From Anaerobiospirillum thomasii (GTDB taxonomy: Bacteria; Pseudomonadota; Gammaproteobacteria; Enterobacterales; Succinivibrionaceae): DNA of 64,000 nucleotides. Position numbers and translations under genes: made by a program. Shown one piece after another: positions 1 through 9,305 of the stretch. The number at the start of each line of letters is the position of its first letter. Within the stretch, counting starts at the first letter, position 1. The stretch lies in contig NZ_UAPU01000007.1 of NCBI RefSeq assembly GCF_900445255.1, positions 450,001-514,000 of the forward strand. Reading direction: 5' to 3'. Under the pieces are notes generated by a model, which did no database searches, was not told the origin of the DNA, and saw only the letters and a program-made list of their open reading frames with translations.

Positions 1-936
1 GCAGATGCTCTTGAAAAATTTGATGCTCTGCCAGATCAGGGCATGCGCGGTCCTAGCGCCTTTGTAACCATTATGGAAGGCTGCTCGAACAACTGCTCTT
101 ACTGTATTGTGCCGCACACCAGAGGTGGTGAGGATTCACGTCCACTGCAGGATATCCTTGATGAGGTCTTAGGTCATATAGCATCAGGCGTACAGGAAAT
201 TCATCTTTTAGGTCAGAACGTAAACTCCTACAGAGGCCTAGATAATGATGGCAATATTGTCAGATTCTCAACTCTGCTTTATGAGGTAGCCGCCATTGAA
301 GGCGTCAAGCGTCTGCGCTTTACAACTTCAAATCCAATGGAGTTTACAGATGATATTGTACAGGCTATTGCCGATCTGCCGGTAATTGCCGATGCCATCC
401 ATATTCCTGTGCAGTCAGGTTCTGATCATATTCTGTCTCTGATGAAGCGTAACTATACAGCAGATGACTACAAGACCCTGGTCAGAAAACTGCGTGAGGC
501 CCGTCCTAATATCTATATTTCAACAGATATTATTGTAGGCTTCCCAAATGAGAGCGAAGAGGATTTTGAGGCAACAATGGATCTGGTCAATGCTGTAGAG
601 TTTGATCAGAGCTTTAGCTTTATCTACTCAATCCGTCCTGGCACAGAGGCTGCCGTACTTGAAGATCCTGTATCTGCCGAGACTAAAAAGCGCAGACTGT
701 ACAAACTGCAGGCCCGTCTTGAAGAGCTGGCCAATATGTACTCACAAAAGATGATTGGTACAGAGCAGCTGGTTTTAGTTGAGGGTCTGTCACGCAAGGA
801 TGCCAATGAGCTTAAAGCCCGTGCCTCAAATAACCGTATTGTGGTCTTTGAAGGCGACAAGAGCCTGATTGGCACAATGGTTAAAGTAAAAATTGAAAAG
901 GTTATGGCCCATACCCTCAAAGGTGTCATGATCTAA
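1..936 (+). CDS. miaB: tRNA-2-methylthio-N6-isopentenyladenosine synthase MiaB (5' end cut off by window)
   Basis: Radical-SAM methylthiotransferase that adds a 2-methylthio group to isopentenyl-A37 of tRNAs. The reading frame is open from base 1, so the N-terminal UPF0004 domain and its cluster cysteines lie upstream of the window. The visible part begins just before the radical-SAM core; the CxxxCxxC motif (GCSNNCSYC) is encoded near 82-108. The family-typical run RGGEDSRP follows, and the C-terminal ~65 residues form a TRAM domain (LVLVEGLSR to MVKVKIEKV). An ATG at 43 is internal, not the true start. It heads the conserved miaB-ybeZ-ybeY-ybeX-lnt order and ends 9 bases before ybeZ, so the genes are probably co-transcribed. 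The arrangement strongly favours MiaB over the related RimO or MtaB. Confidence 0.95.
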   Translation, partial: ADALEKFDALPDQGMRGPSAFVTIMEGCSNNCSYCIVPHTRGGEDSRPLQDILDEVLGHIASGVQEIHLLGQNVNSYRGLDNDGNIVRFSTLLYEVAAIEGVKRLRFTTSNPMEFTDDIVQAIADLPVIADAIHIPVQSGSDHILSLMKRNYTADDYKTLVRKLREARPNIYISTDIIVGFPNESEEDFEATMDLVNAVEFDQSFSFIYSIRPGTEAAVLEDPVSAETKKRRLYKLQARLEELANMYSQKMIGTEQLVLVEGLSRKDANELKARASNNRIVVFEGDKSLIGTMVKVKIEKVMAHTLKGVMI

Positions 937-945
937 GGATTAAAT

Positions 946-2019
946 ATGAAGCCTTTTACCGCAAACTTTAGTCTTGAGCCTGTTGATAAAAACAGACTTG
1001 CCTATCTTATAGGCCCTGAGGATGCCAATTTAGTACAGATACAAAAGCGTCTTGGAGTTACTATTGCTTACTCTGGAGCCTCATTCCGTATAGAGGGTGA
1101 GCAGCGCAATGTGCAAAAAGCCATGAGCATTATCAAGAGTCTGTATATAGAGACAGCTCCGCTAAAGGGCAGCAAAGCCACCAATATTACTGACAATATG
1201 GTGCATCTGGCCATACTTGAGCATACTTCACTTGAACAGGATGAGCAGGAGTATGCCCCACAGTTTGAGGAGCATAGTAATGAACGTGGCTCTGTAGGTC
1301 AGATCTATGCCAAGGCCTCAACTCTTAAAACCAAAAGAGGTGTAGTCAAGGCCAGAACCTCAAATCAGGGCACATATATAAGCAAAATTGTAAACTCAGA
1401 TGTAAGTTTTGGTATAGGTCCTGCCGGTACCGGTAAAACCTATCTTGCTGTAGCCTGTGCTGTAGATGCACTTGAGCGCAACGAGGTAAGACGTATTATT
1501 CTGACAAGACCTGCAGTTGAGGCTGGCGAAAAGCTTGGCTTTTTACCAGGCGATCTGTCACAGAAGGTTGATCCTTATCTAAGGCCTCTTTACGATGCGC
1601 TTTTTGAAATGTTAGGCTTTGAGAAGGTTGAAAAACTTATTGAAAAGCAGATTATTGAGATTGCGCCTCTTGCCTATATGCGTGGACGTACCTTAAACGA
1701 TTCATTCATCATTCTTGATGAGGCTCAGAATACCACAGTTGAGCAGATGAAGATGTTTTTAACCCGTATAGGTTTTAACTCAAAGGCTGTAATCACAGGC
1801 GATCCAAGTCAGATAGATCTGCCGCGCAATGTCAAATCAGGTCTTAAAAGTGCCATTGAGGTTTTAAAAGACATAGACTCAATTGCCATGACTTTCTTTG
1901 ATGCAACAGATGTTGTGCGCCATCCTGTGGTAGCAGCCATTGTCAATGCCTATGAGGCCTATGACAAAAAGCAGCAGCTGTTAAAAGAGAACAGAGAAAA
2001 AGAAGACAAGACTTCCTAG
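946..2019 (+). CDS. ybeZ: PhoH-family ATPase YbeZ
   Basis: Cytoplasmic PhoH-like P-loop ATPase that works with the endoribonuclease YbeY, encoded next, in rRNA maturation and RNA quality control (family knowledge). The 357 residues are close to the E. coli protein. A KH-like N-terminal region (about 15-65) precedes the ATPase core. Walker A is GPAGTGKT at residues 158-165, and the Walker B-like run FIILDEAQNTT lies near residue 254. A PhoH signature (LTRIGFNSKAVITGDPSQID) follows. The ATG is preceded by AAGGA. The C-terminus is Lys/Glu-rich, which is common in the family. Confidence 0.95.
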   Translation: MKPFTANFSLEPVDKNRLAYLIGPEDANLVQIQKRLGVTIAYSGASFRIEGEQRNVQKAMSIIKSLYIETAPLKGSKATNITDNMVHLAILEHTSLEQDEQEYAPQFEEHSNERGSVGQIYAKASTLKTKRGVVKARTSNQGTYISKIVNSDVSFGIGPAGTGKTYLAVACAVDALERNEVRRIILTRPAVEAGEKLGFLPGDLSQKVDPYLRPLYDALFEMLGFEKVEKLIEKQIIEIAPLAYMRGRTLNDSFIILDEAQNTTVEQMKMFLTRIGFNSKAVITGDPSQIDLPRNVKSGLKSAIEVLKDIDSIAMTFFDATDVVRHPVVAAIVNAYEAYDKKQQLLKENREKEDKTS

Positions 2020-2034
2020 TACTAATCTTAGTTA

Positions 2035-2061
2035 ATAAAGACTGGCTCTGCCGGTCTTTAT
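2035..2061 (+). terminator. Strong hairpin between ybeZ and ybeY
   Basis: ATAAAGAC and GTCTTTAT pair as an 8-bp stem continued by a T-G wobble and GGC/GCC around a TCT loop. The downstream sequence is T-rich but has no clean U-run, so this may be a weak attenuator or processing site rather than a full terminator. Confidence 0.45.
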
Positions 2062-2080
2062 CTTTAAAGGGACTTTTATT

Positions 2081-2551
2081 ATGCAGGTTTTTTTAGATTT
2101 ACAGATAGCCCTTGACGATTCCGACAATCTTCCAAATGAGGATCAGATAACAAGATGGGCTCAAGGCGCTCTGCAGGGGGCCGGCTATGAGGCATCAGAG
2201 GCTGAACTTACTGTACGCTTTGTGGATAATGCTGAAATTCAGGATTTGAACAAGACCTACAGACACAAGGACTATCCTACCAATATTCTCTCATTTCCAT
2301 TTGAGTGCCCTGATGGTGTAGAGCTGCCACTGCTTGGCGATCTTATTATTGCCAAGGCTGTAGTGGAGAAAGAGGCTTTAGAGCAACAAAAGACTCTTGA
2401 GGAGCACTATGCCCATTTAATTGTGCATGGTGTACTGCATCTTTTAGGCTATGATCATATTGAAAGTGAAGATGCTACCATCATGGAGCCTCTTGAAATA
2501 AGTATTGTGCAGTCACTTGGCTATGACAATCCTTACAAAGATGAGATTTAA
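2081..2551 (+). CDS. ybeY: Endoribonuclease YbeY
   Basis: Metal-dependent single-strand endoribonuclease for 16S rRNA 3' end maturation and 70S quality control. The UPF0054 zinc motif is intact: H116-G-V-L-H120-L-L-G-Y-D-H126. The upstream run YRHKDYPTNILSFPFE is also typical. The 156 residues match the family length. It sits between ybeZ and ybeX as in most Gammaproteobacteria. An AAAGGGA ribosome-binding site lies upstream of the ATG. Confidence 0.96.
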   Translation: MQVFLDLQIALDDSDNLPNEDQITRWAQGALQGAGYEASEAELTVRFVDNAEIQDLNKTYRHKDYPTNILSFPFECPDGVELPLLGDLIIAKAVVEKEALEQQKTLEEHYAHLIVHGVLHLLGYDHIESEDATIMEPLEISIVQSLGYDNPYKDEI

Positions 2552-2647
2552 TAAGCACAGAGAGCCTTAAAAGTGCATTTTATTTGTATATTTTTTTTAT
2601 TTTGATAAGATAAAACAGTGTTTTTTTTTAATAGGAGCTGGCCTTAA

Positions 2648-3505
2648 ATGGACGGTGGCGAATCTAGTAAGCAAAAAGAAAATTTTATATTCAGAATTTT
2701 ACGTGGCTTAAGACCAAAGAATAAATTAGAGCTTGAGGAAGTAATCAAGCAGGCACAAGAACATGATGTTATAGATGAAAACACTGAGGATATGTTAAAA
2801 GGTGTTTTTGATATCTCCCGTCTGCGCGTGGGTGACATCATGGTACCGCGCCCTTCTATGATTACCATTGATAAAGAGTCTACTCTTGAAAATGCTGTAG
2901 CCATCATAGCCAAGTACGGCCACTCCCGTTATCCTGTAACCTGCGAGGATAAAGATCATATTGCAGGTATTCTTATGGCAAAGGATCTTCTACCTTATGC
3001 CCTGTCAGGACAGAATCACAAAGATCTTTCATCTCTGCTGCGCCCTCCAGTTATTGTGCCTGAGTCAAAACGCGTTGATTCCATGCTCAAGGACTTTCAG
3101 TCAAAGCGTAATCATTTAGCTGTGGTTGTCGATGAATTTGGAAGCGTTTGTGGTTTGGTGACCATAGAAGATGTGCTTGAGCTTATCGTAGGCGATATTG
3201 GCGATGAATATGATGCTGTAGAGCCTGAGCAGCACAATATAAGAAAAACAGCTGAAAACTGTTATGTAGTCAGAGGCGCTACTTTAATTGAAGAGTTTGA
3301 GGGGTATTTTAAATGCTCCATGCCAGAGGCTGACGTTGATACTATTGCAGGTCTTGTCATTCATGCCTTTGGCCATCTGCCAAAGAATGATGAGGTGGTA
3401 ACTATCAATCAGTTTACCTTTAAAGTTTTAAGCTCTTCAAAAACCAGAGTCAACTCCATTCAGTTTTCTATAAACGAAGATCAAGATAAAGTTAACGTAG
3501 AATAG
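2648..3505 (+). CDS. ybeX: CBS-domain protein CorC/YbeX
   Basis: Soluble cytoplasmic protein with a CBS-domain pair (about residues 65-190; VPRPSMITID and LAVVVDEFGSVCGLVTIEDVLE are recognisable) and a C-terminal CorC_HlyC transporter-associated domain (about 200-280). The family is linked to Mg2+/Co2+ efflux and, for YbeX, to ribosome maturation. There is no DUF21 membrane domain, as expected for YbeX-type members. The 96-base gap upstream is AT-rich with long T-runs and I see no clear promoter in it. GGAG lies about 9 bases before the ATG. lnt follows after 5 bases. Confidence 0.93.
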   Translation: MDGGESSKQKENFIFRILRGLRPKNKLELEEVIKQAQEHDVIDENTEDMLKGVFDISRLRVGDIMVPRPSMITIDKESTLENAVAIIAKYGHSRYPVTCEDKDHIAGILMAKDLLPYALSGQNHKDLSSLLRPPVIVPESKRVDSMLKDFQSKRNHLAVVVDEFGSVCGLVTIEDVLELIVGDIGDEYDAVEPEQHNIRKTAENCYVVRGATLIEEFEGYFKCSMPEADVDTIAGLVIHAFGHLPKNDEVVTINQFTFKVLSSSKTRVNSIQFSINEDQDKVNVE

Positions 3506-3510
3506 ACAAT

Positions 3511-5091
3511 ATGTTTTTACAAAGATTATTTAATGGCGAGCGCATGCTTGCCATTTTGCAGAGTAAAAAGGGCGCTATCCTGGCGTCCTTTATTTTGGGA
3601 CTTATTGCCACACTATCCTTTGCTCCATACAATCTCTGGCCGCTTGGTGTTCTGACCTTGAGCTTTGCTCTGTGGCTTGTCATGATGCAAAAAAGTGCCC
3701 TGTCAGTATTTCTTGTCATCTTTTTCTATATGACAGGATTAAATGCTGCCACTCTCTCCTGGCTTAACTTTGTTATGCAGGATTTTGGACAGATGCACTT
3801 TGTGCTCTCATGGCTCTTTGAGCTGGTGCTTGCCTCTTATCTGGCTCTGCCCTATGCGCTTCTTGCCTATATAATCTATAAGTTTTTAGCAAAAAATATT
3901 ATTGCCTATCTGTTGTGCTTCCTGCCAATTGGCTTTGTGGCTGCTGATTTTGTAGTAGGCTATCTCTTTACAGGCTTTCCATGGACCTATATTGGCTATA
4001 GTGCCATCAACTCTCCATTTGAAACCTATGCTCCGCTCATAGGTGTCAGAGGCATTAATCTGCTTATGGTTTTATGTGCAGCAGCCATTGCCCTGACCAT
4101 TACCAGGCGCTATATTTTCCTGCCTGTTGCCGGTGTCATCTTTATCCTTGGCATTATGTTCATGGGCACTACCTATACTGTAGATAGCAAAAACAGCCAT
4201 AATTTTTCTTTAGTGCAGGGCAATATAGAGCAGTCAGTCAAATGGCGTCCTGAGGCTGTCATGCCTACCATTGAAAAATATATGAATCTGTCTGAAGATG
4301 CCTTTGACAGACGCAACAATGTAACCGTATGGCCTGAATCTGCTGTACCTGTTGTAATAGAGTCAGCAGAACCATTTGTCTATACCTTAGTTGAAAGAAT
4401 GATCTTCAAAGACAGTTATTTCATTACAGGCATACAGCACTACAATGATAAAAAAGAGATCTTCAATTCTATTGCGACCATTGATAGCAATACCACACTT
4501 GAAAATGTAAATCTCTACAGCAAAAGACATTTAGTGCCATTTGGCGAATTTGTGCCATATCCTGAGATTGTGCGCAAATGGGGTAAGATTTTTAACTTCC
4601 CAATGTCTGGCTTTACCAAGGGTGAGGCTATACAGGAGAATATCAAGGTTAAGGATCTTGAGCTCATACCTGCCATCTGCTATGAGGCAATATTCCCAGA
4701 GCTTATTGCATCTCTTGACAGTAAAGATGCCAATGGCATCTTAATGGTCAGCAATGATTCATGGTTTGGTTTAACCCGTGGTCCGCTTGAGCATTTAGAT
4801 ATTGCCAGAATGCGCTCTTTAGAGCTGCAAAAGCCAATGGTACGTGTTACCAACTCAGGTGTAACAGCCTACATTGATAAGATGGGTAATGTAGTTAAAT
4901 CTCTGCCACAGAATGTAGCTGCCGTTCTTGATGTTGAGGTAACAGGCGCTACAGGTGTGACTCCATACTCGCGTTTTGGCAACACCATACTCTATATACT
5001 TTTAGCCCTTTGCGCTGTATTTGGTATATTAATTCATAAAAAGGACTTTGATCCTAAAAACGATACAATGGTCTCAATGGTAAGACCTTAG
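3511..5091 (+). CDS. lnt: Apolipoprotein N-acyltransferase
   Basis: Inner-membrane enzyme that transfers the third acyl chain to the N-terminal cysteine of lipoproteins. About six hydrophobic segments occupy residues 25-225, followed by a periplasmic nitrilase-like domain. The catalytic triad is visible: E276 (VWPESAVP), K338 (YSKRHLVPFG) and C390 (AICYEA). There is a final transmembrane helix near residue 495. Length 526 against 512 in E. coli. An ATG at 3544 is an alternative start that would drop 11 N-terminal residues; the upstream ATG is kept because it lies 5 bases after ybeX. Confidence 0.95.
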   Translation: MFLQRLFNGERMLAILQSKKGAILASFILGLIATLSFAPYNLWPLGVLTLSFALWLVMMQKSALSVFLVIFFYMTGLNAATLSWLNFVMQDFGQMHFVLSWLFELVLASYLALPYALLAYIIYKFLAKNIIAYLLCFLPIGFVAADFVVGYLFTGFPWTYIGYSAINSPFETYAPLIGVRGINLLMVLCAAAIALTITRRYIFLPVAGVIFILGIMFMGTTYTVDSKNSHNFSLVQGNIEQSVKWRPEAVMPTIEKYMNLSEDAFDRRNNVTVWPESAVPVVIESAEPFVYTLVERMIFKDSYFITGIQHYNDKKEIFNSIATIDSNTTLENVNLYSKRHLVPFGEFVPYPEIVRKWGKIFNFPMSGFTKGEAIQENIKVKDLELIPAICYEAIFPELIASLDSKDANGILMVSNDSWFGLTRGPLEHLDIARMRSLELQKPMVRVTNSGVTAYIDKMGNVVKSLPQNVAAVLDVEVTGATGVTPYSRFGNTILYILLALCAVFGILIHKKDFDPKNDTMVSMVRP

Positions 5092-5101
5092 AGAAAAAAA
5101 T

Positions 5102-8062
5102 ATGACAGAATTTATAGCTAATAACCAAGAATCTACACCTGTCAGCTATGGCTATAATGCTATAGATTTTGTCTATAATGAAAACTCTCATATAGAGAGT
5201 AAAAAGGTTATAACCACCATTGAACAAGCCTTAGATCTATGCCTTGATGAAGGGCTTGTTAATAAAACAGTCTTTTACTTTTCAATTGCCTTTATTACAA
5301 AGTCAGGCCTAGCTCCCTTGCTTATGGTGCTAAGAGATCTGTCAAATGCAGGCATTAAAGGTAAAATCCTAACTACTGACTATTTGACCTTTACCGAGCC
5401 ACAAGCCTTGCACTCTATAATGCAGCTTAAAAATATAGAGCTTAAAATGTACAGAGCTAACGGCTCTGCAGGCTTTCACACTAAAGGTTATATCTTTACT
5501 CATAAACATTGTCATGAAATTATCATAGGCTCATCTAATCTTACAAATAGTGCTATGAACACTAATATTGAATGGAATGTTAGTGTAAAAACCTCTGTAC
5601 ATAGTGAATTTTCAGGTAAAGTCTTATCCTCTTTTAATAAGCTGTGGTTCGATGCTAAAAGCTTTTTTTATAAAGATATTTATACTGAATATGAAGATAT
5701 CTATGCAGATATAAAGATACAAGAGAAAATCGTTAAGGCCAAAGCAGATCAAGATAAGATACAAGCCCACTACGAGCCTAATGACATCCAAAAAACCTTT
5801 ATTAATAATATTCAAGACTCTATTGCAAGTGGCCATAACAAAGGTCTTTTAATTTCAGCCACAGGTACAGGTAAAACCTTTGCATGTATCTTTGCTATGC
5901 AAAAAATAATGCCCAAGCGCATTTTATTTATAGTACACAGAGAGTTTATTGCAAGGCAGGCTCAACAGAGCTTTGAGCTTATCTTTAAAGAATCAAAAAC
6001 AACTTCACTTATTGCAGGAAACAGTGAAAAATCCTTTGATGCTGATTTTGTTTTTGCAACTTTTCAATCTTTAAATTCTTTAAATAATGCTACAGGTAAC
6101 AAGCGTTATTTAGATGCTGCGCCCGATAGTTTTGATATTGTTATCATAGATGAGTGTCACCATATAGGTGCCAAGTCCTATAAAGAGATTGCCGATTACT
6201 TTAGTCCAAGCATTTTCAAGCTTGGTATGAGTGCCACCCCAGATAGAACAGATAATTTTGATGTCTACTCCTATTTTGATAACAATATACTTTTAGACAT
6301 AAGCCTAGCTCAGGCCTTAAATAGTAACTTTTTATGCCCTTTTCACTACTTTGGTATTTCAGATTTAAATACTATAGGCAATAGCGAACAAGAGAGTAAA
6401 AAGCTCGATCTTACAAGTTTTAATAACTTTACTAGTGATGAGCGTGTTACAAGAATTATTCAAGAGGCTGAATACTTTGGCTACGAGCTAGATAGAATAA
6501 ATGGTCTGGTCTTTTGTTCAAGTATTGATGAGGCTCAAGTCCTATCTGATAAATTTAATAAAAAAGGTTATAAAACTATTGCCCTAAGTGGCGCAAGCTC
6601 ACAAGAAATGCGTGATAGAGCTGTAGCTAGATTATGCTTAAAGGGCGATAATGAGGATAAATTACACTATATTTTTACTGTTGATATCTTCAATGAAGGT
6701 ATAGACATTAAAGATGTAAATCAAATTTTAATGTTGCGCCCTACACAATCTGCCATCATTTTTGTGCAGCAATTAGGTAGAGGTTTACGACTTTCAGACA
6801 AAAAAGATCATTTAATCGTTCTAGATTTTATTGGCAATTACAACACTAACTTCTTAATACCAGTAGCCCTGTCATCCAATAATAGCTATAACAAAGAAGA
6901 GATGCGCCGCTTTGTCATACAGCCAAATGCTCTTATCAATGGTCGCTGTAGTGTTAATCTAGATAGAATTGCCAAAGATAGAGTTTTAAAATCTATCGAT
7001 CAGGCTAAATTTAATACCATTGCTTTTTTAAAGCAGCAATATGCAGTTTTAAAGAAAAAACTACATCGCTCACCCCGCCATGTAGACTTTTTATACTATA
7101 ACGAAATAGATCCAAAGCTCTTTATTAAATCTAGAGGCTCTTTATATGCCTTTGCTAGTGAATATGACAAAGAATATCCAATAAAGTTAAATGCTACTGA
7201 AAGTCAAATCTTAGCCTATATTTCACGATACTTTATAAAAGGTCTAACCTTACTTGACGCAACGCTTTTAGAGGCTTTATATCAAAGACAAACAGATATT
7301 TATCAATATCTTAAAGACAAAGATTGCCTTTTAGATCTACACACTAAAGAGCATATTATTAACTATTGCAATAATAGCTTTGATGTAAAACAACAAAAAG
7401 AAAAGTTTAATGATCTAGAGCTAGTCAAGGTTACTGATGGTAGACTTACACTCTCTGATACTCTTGCTACATGCCTTTTGAATAAGGATTTTACCGCTAT
7501 TTTTAAAGACATAGTTGAGTATGTGCAACGCTCTTATCAAGAGCACTATAGCAAAAGTTATGATAATAGCTCTTTTGTCTTATATAAAACCTATACACGA
7601 TCTGAGGTTTTGCATATTCTCAATTGGACAACTCATCCACCTGCTACCAATGTAGGTGGCTATTTACATGATAAACACACCAATACTATACCTATTTTTG
7701 TCAATTACCATAAAAGCTCAGATGCAGTGCCTTATGCTGATAGTTTTATAGACGATAAAACCTTATTGTGGTATTCAAAAAAGAATAGAACTTTACAATC
7801 ATCTGATGTTAAAACCTTTTTGGATTTAAAAAACAATAAAGCTAAGATCTATCTTTTTATATCCAAACACAAAGAGGATGTGCAAAAGGTAAATTCAGGT
7901 AATGAGTTTTACTTCCTTGGTGCTGTAGATAGCATTAGTGACGCTAAAGAAGGTAGTATTTACAGTAAAGACAATATCAAAGAGAAAGTTGTAACTATGC
8001 ATTTACACTTAGATACAGCTGTTGAGCGCAATATCTTTGACTATATTGTCAATAAAGAATAA
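5102..8062 (+). CDS. PLD nuclease-like / superfamily II helicase / DUF3427 protein
   Basis: Multidomain protein of 986 residues. The N-terminal ~200 residues resemble a phospholipase-D-type nuclease domain with one HxK motif (H126-T-K) and a GSSNLT run. A full SF2 helicase core follows: Walker A ATGTGKT near 252, DECHH near 349, SATPDRTD near 376, and motif VI QQLGRGLR near 556. The C-terminal ~350 residues, with TYTRSEVLHILNW and FLGAVDS, fit DUF3427. Family members are usually annotated as DNA/RNA helicases. Several PLD-helicase combinations are anti-phage proteins, so a defence or DNA-repair role is possible but inferred. The gene is visibly AT-richer than its neighbours: two hand-counted 60-base lines (6421-6480 and 7201-7260) give 20 G+C each, against 27 in a leuS line (13261-13320). 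It follows lnt after 10 bases with a weak ribosome-binding site and precedes a NUDIX gene. Confidence 0.85.
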   Translation: MTEFIANNQESTPVSYGYNAIDFVYNENSHIESKKVITTIEQALDLCLDEGLVNKTVFYFSIAFITKSGLAPLLMVLRDLSNAGIKGKILTTDYLTFTEPQALHSIMQLKNIELKMYRANGSAGFHTKGYIFTHKHCHEIIIGSSNLTNSAMNTNIEWNVSVKTSVHSEFSGKVLSSFNKLWFDAKSFFYKDIYTEYEDIYADIKIQEKIVKAKADQDKIQAHYEPNDIQKTFINNIQDSIASGHNKGLLISATGTGKTFACIFAMQKIMPKRILFIVHREFIARQAQQSFELIFKESKTTSLIAGNSEKSFDADFVFATFQSLNSLNNATGNKRYLDAAPDSFDIVIIDECHHIGAKSYKEIADYFSPSIFKLGMSATPDRTDNFDVYSYFDNNILLDISLAQALNSNFLCPFHYFGISDLNTIGNSEQESKKLDLTSFNNFTSDERVTRIIQEAEYFGYELDRINGLVFCSSIDEAQVLSDKFNKKGYKTIALSGASSQEMRDRAVARLCLKGDNEDKLHYIFTVDIFNEGIDIKDVNQILMLRPTQSAIIFVQQLGRGLRLSDKKDHLIVLDFIGNYNTNFLIPVALSSNNSYNKEEMRRFVIQPNALINGRCSVNLDRIAKDRVLKSIDQAKFNTIAFLKQQYAVLKKKLHRSPRHVDFLYYNEIDPKLFIKSRGSLYAFASEYDKEYPIKLNATESQILAYISRYFIKGLTLLDATLLEALYQRQTDIYQYLKDKDCLLDLHTKEHIINYCNNSFDVKQQKEKFNDLELVKVTDGRLTLSDTLATCLLNKDFTAIFKDIVEYVQRSYQEHYSKSYDNSSFVLYKTYTRSEVLHILNWTTHPPATNVGGYLHDKHTNTIPIFVNYHKSSDAVPYADSFIDDKTLLWYSKKNRTLQSSDVKTFLDLKNNKAKIYLFISKHKEDVQKVNSGNEFYFLGAVDSISDAKEGSIYSKDNIKEKVVTMHLHLDTAVERNIFDYIVNKE

Positions 8063-8077
8063 GGATATGGGCCTATT

Positions 8078-8476
8078 ATGAAAACAATCAACGTAGTTGC
8101 AGCCATTTTGCAAGATGGCAATAAAATTTATGCCACACAAAGAGGCTATGGAAAATTCAAAGGCTTCTGGGAATTTCCAGGTGGCAAAATTGATGAGGGA
8201 GAGTGTGCCTATGAAGCTTTGCATAGAGAACTTTTAGAAGAGCTTAAAATCAAAATTGACATTGACTCGCTCTTTTGCACTCTAGATTATGACTACGATG
8301 ATTTTCATCTGCATATGCAATGCTTTTTGTGCACCATAAAAGAAGGCACTCCTGTTTTAGTTGAGCATCAAAATGCGCTGTGGCTTGATGCTGCAAATCT
8401 TGACAGTGTCACCTGGCTGCCAGCTGACATCAGCATTATTGAAAAATTAAAAACTTATTTGACCGAGGGTAAATAG
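8078..8476 (+). CDS. NUDIX hydrolase, MutT/NudG-like
   Basis: A 132-residue (deoxy)nucleoside triphosphate pyrophosphohydrolase of the MutT/NudG type. The Nudix box is complete: GGKIDEGE, seven residues, then RELLEEL. The preceding W-E-F-P is typical of MutT-like enzymes that clean oxidised or modified dNTPs, or CTP for NudG. Exact substrate cannot be read from sequence. It starts 15 bases after the helicase stop and its stop codon abuts the next start, suggesting one transcript for the three genes. Base composition is intermediate between the AT-rich helicase and the core genes. Confidence 0.9.
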   Translation: MKTINVVAAILQDGNKIYATQRGYGKFKGFWEFPGGKIDEGECAYEALHRELLEELKIKIDIDSLFCTLDYDYDDFHLHMQCFLCTIKEGTPVLVEHQNALWLDAANLDSVTWLPADISIIEKLKTYLTEGK

Positions 8477-9238
8477 ATGCAGGTTATTTTTATTACGGGC
8501 GGTGCTACAGGTATTGGCAGAGCCTGTGTTGAAAAGTTTTATAAAGAAGGCTTTGCTGTTGCTTTTATGGATATTAATGAAGGTGCAGCTCTTGATCTTG
8601 TAAATTCCCTTGATGATAAAGACAGAGTGTTTTTTATCAAAGGCTCAACCCGCAGTACAGCTGATTTAGAGATGGCTGTAGCTCAGATTGAAAATAAGTT
8701 TAACCGTCTTGACTGTTTATTTGTCAATGCAGGCATTCATCAGCGAAATAACATTTTAAATATTACAGATGAAGAGCTAGATACCATTGTCGGTACCAAT
8801 ATCATAGGCAGCGTCAATACCATAAGAAAATCCCTGCCTTTAATGATTAAATCCAAAGGTACGAGCATTGTGATAAATGCCTCAGATCAGGTTTTTGTAG
8901 GCAAGAAAAATAACTTTGGCTATGGTTTAACCAAAGGCGCCTTAGGACAGATGACCAAAAATCTGTCTTTAGATTTAGGGCAGTACAATATACGTGTCAA
9001 TGCCGTATGCCCAGGTACTATTCACACCCCTCTTGTAGACAATCTCTTTGAGAAGTTTGCCAAAATCAACAATGATAACATTCAAGATTACTGGGATGAG
9101 GAAAATGCCCTGTTTGCCCGTGGCAGCGTAGGTCAGCCATGGGAGGTGGCTGAGTTTGTCTACTTCCTATCATCAGATAAGGCAGCCTTCTGCACCGGTG
9201 GTCAGTACTTGATTGACGGCGGCCTGTGCGCAGGCTAA
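8477..9238 (+). CDS. SDR-family NAD(P)-dependent oxidoreductase
   Basis: Classical short-chain dehydrogenase/reductase of 253 residues. The nucleotide-binding motif TGGATGIG is at residues 7-14, NAG is near 86 (VNAGIH), and the catalytic YxxxK is present as YGLTK with NVxCPG downstream (VNAVCPG). The usual catalytic serine position reads INASDQ. The C-terminus GGQYLIDGGLCAG is typical. Substrate is unknown. It begins on the base after the NUDIX stop and ends at a terminator, so it is the last gene of the lnt-helicase-NUDIX run. Confidence 0.9.
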   Translation: MQVIFITGGATGIGRACVEKFYKEGFAVAFMDINEGAALDLVNSLDDKDRVFFIKGSTRSTADLEMAVAQIENKFNRLDCLFVNAGIHQRNNILNITDEELDTIVGTNIIGSVNTIRKSLPLMIKSKGTSIVINASDQVFVGKKNNFGYGLTKGALGQMTKNLSLDLGQYNIRVNAVCPGTIHTPLVDNLFEKFAKINNDNIQDYWDEENALFARGSVGQPWEVAEFVYFLSSDKAAFCTGGQYLIDGGLCAG

Positions 9239-9250
9239 AGGCAGACTAGC

Positions 9251-9288
9251 AAAAACCCCGTTATCAATTTCTCAATAACGGGGCTTTT
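9251..9288. terminator. Bidirectional intrinsic terminator
   Basis: Perfect 9-bp stem CCCCGTTAT (9256-9264) / ATAACGGGG (9275-9283), flanked by AAAAA on the left and CTTTT on the right. It serves the + strand SDR gene and the convergent - strand transpeptidase gene. Confidence 0.9.
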
Positions 9289-9305
9289 ATTAAAAGAGTT
9301 ATAAG

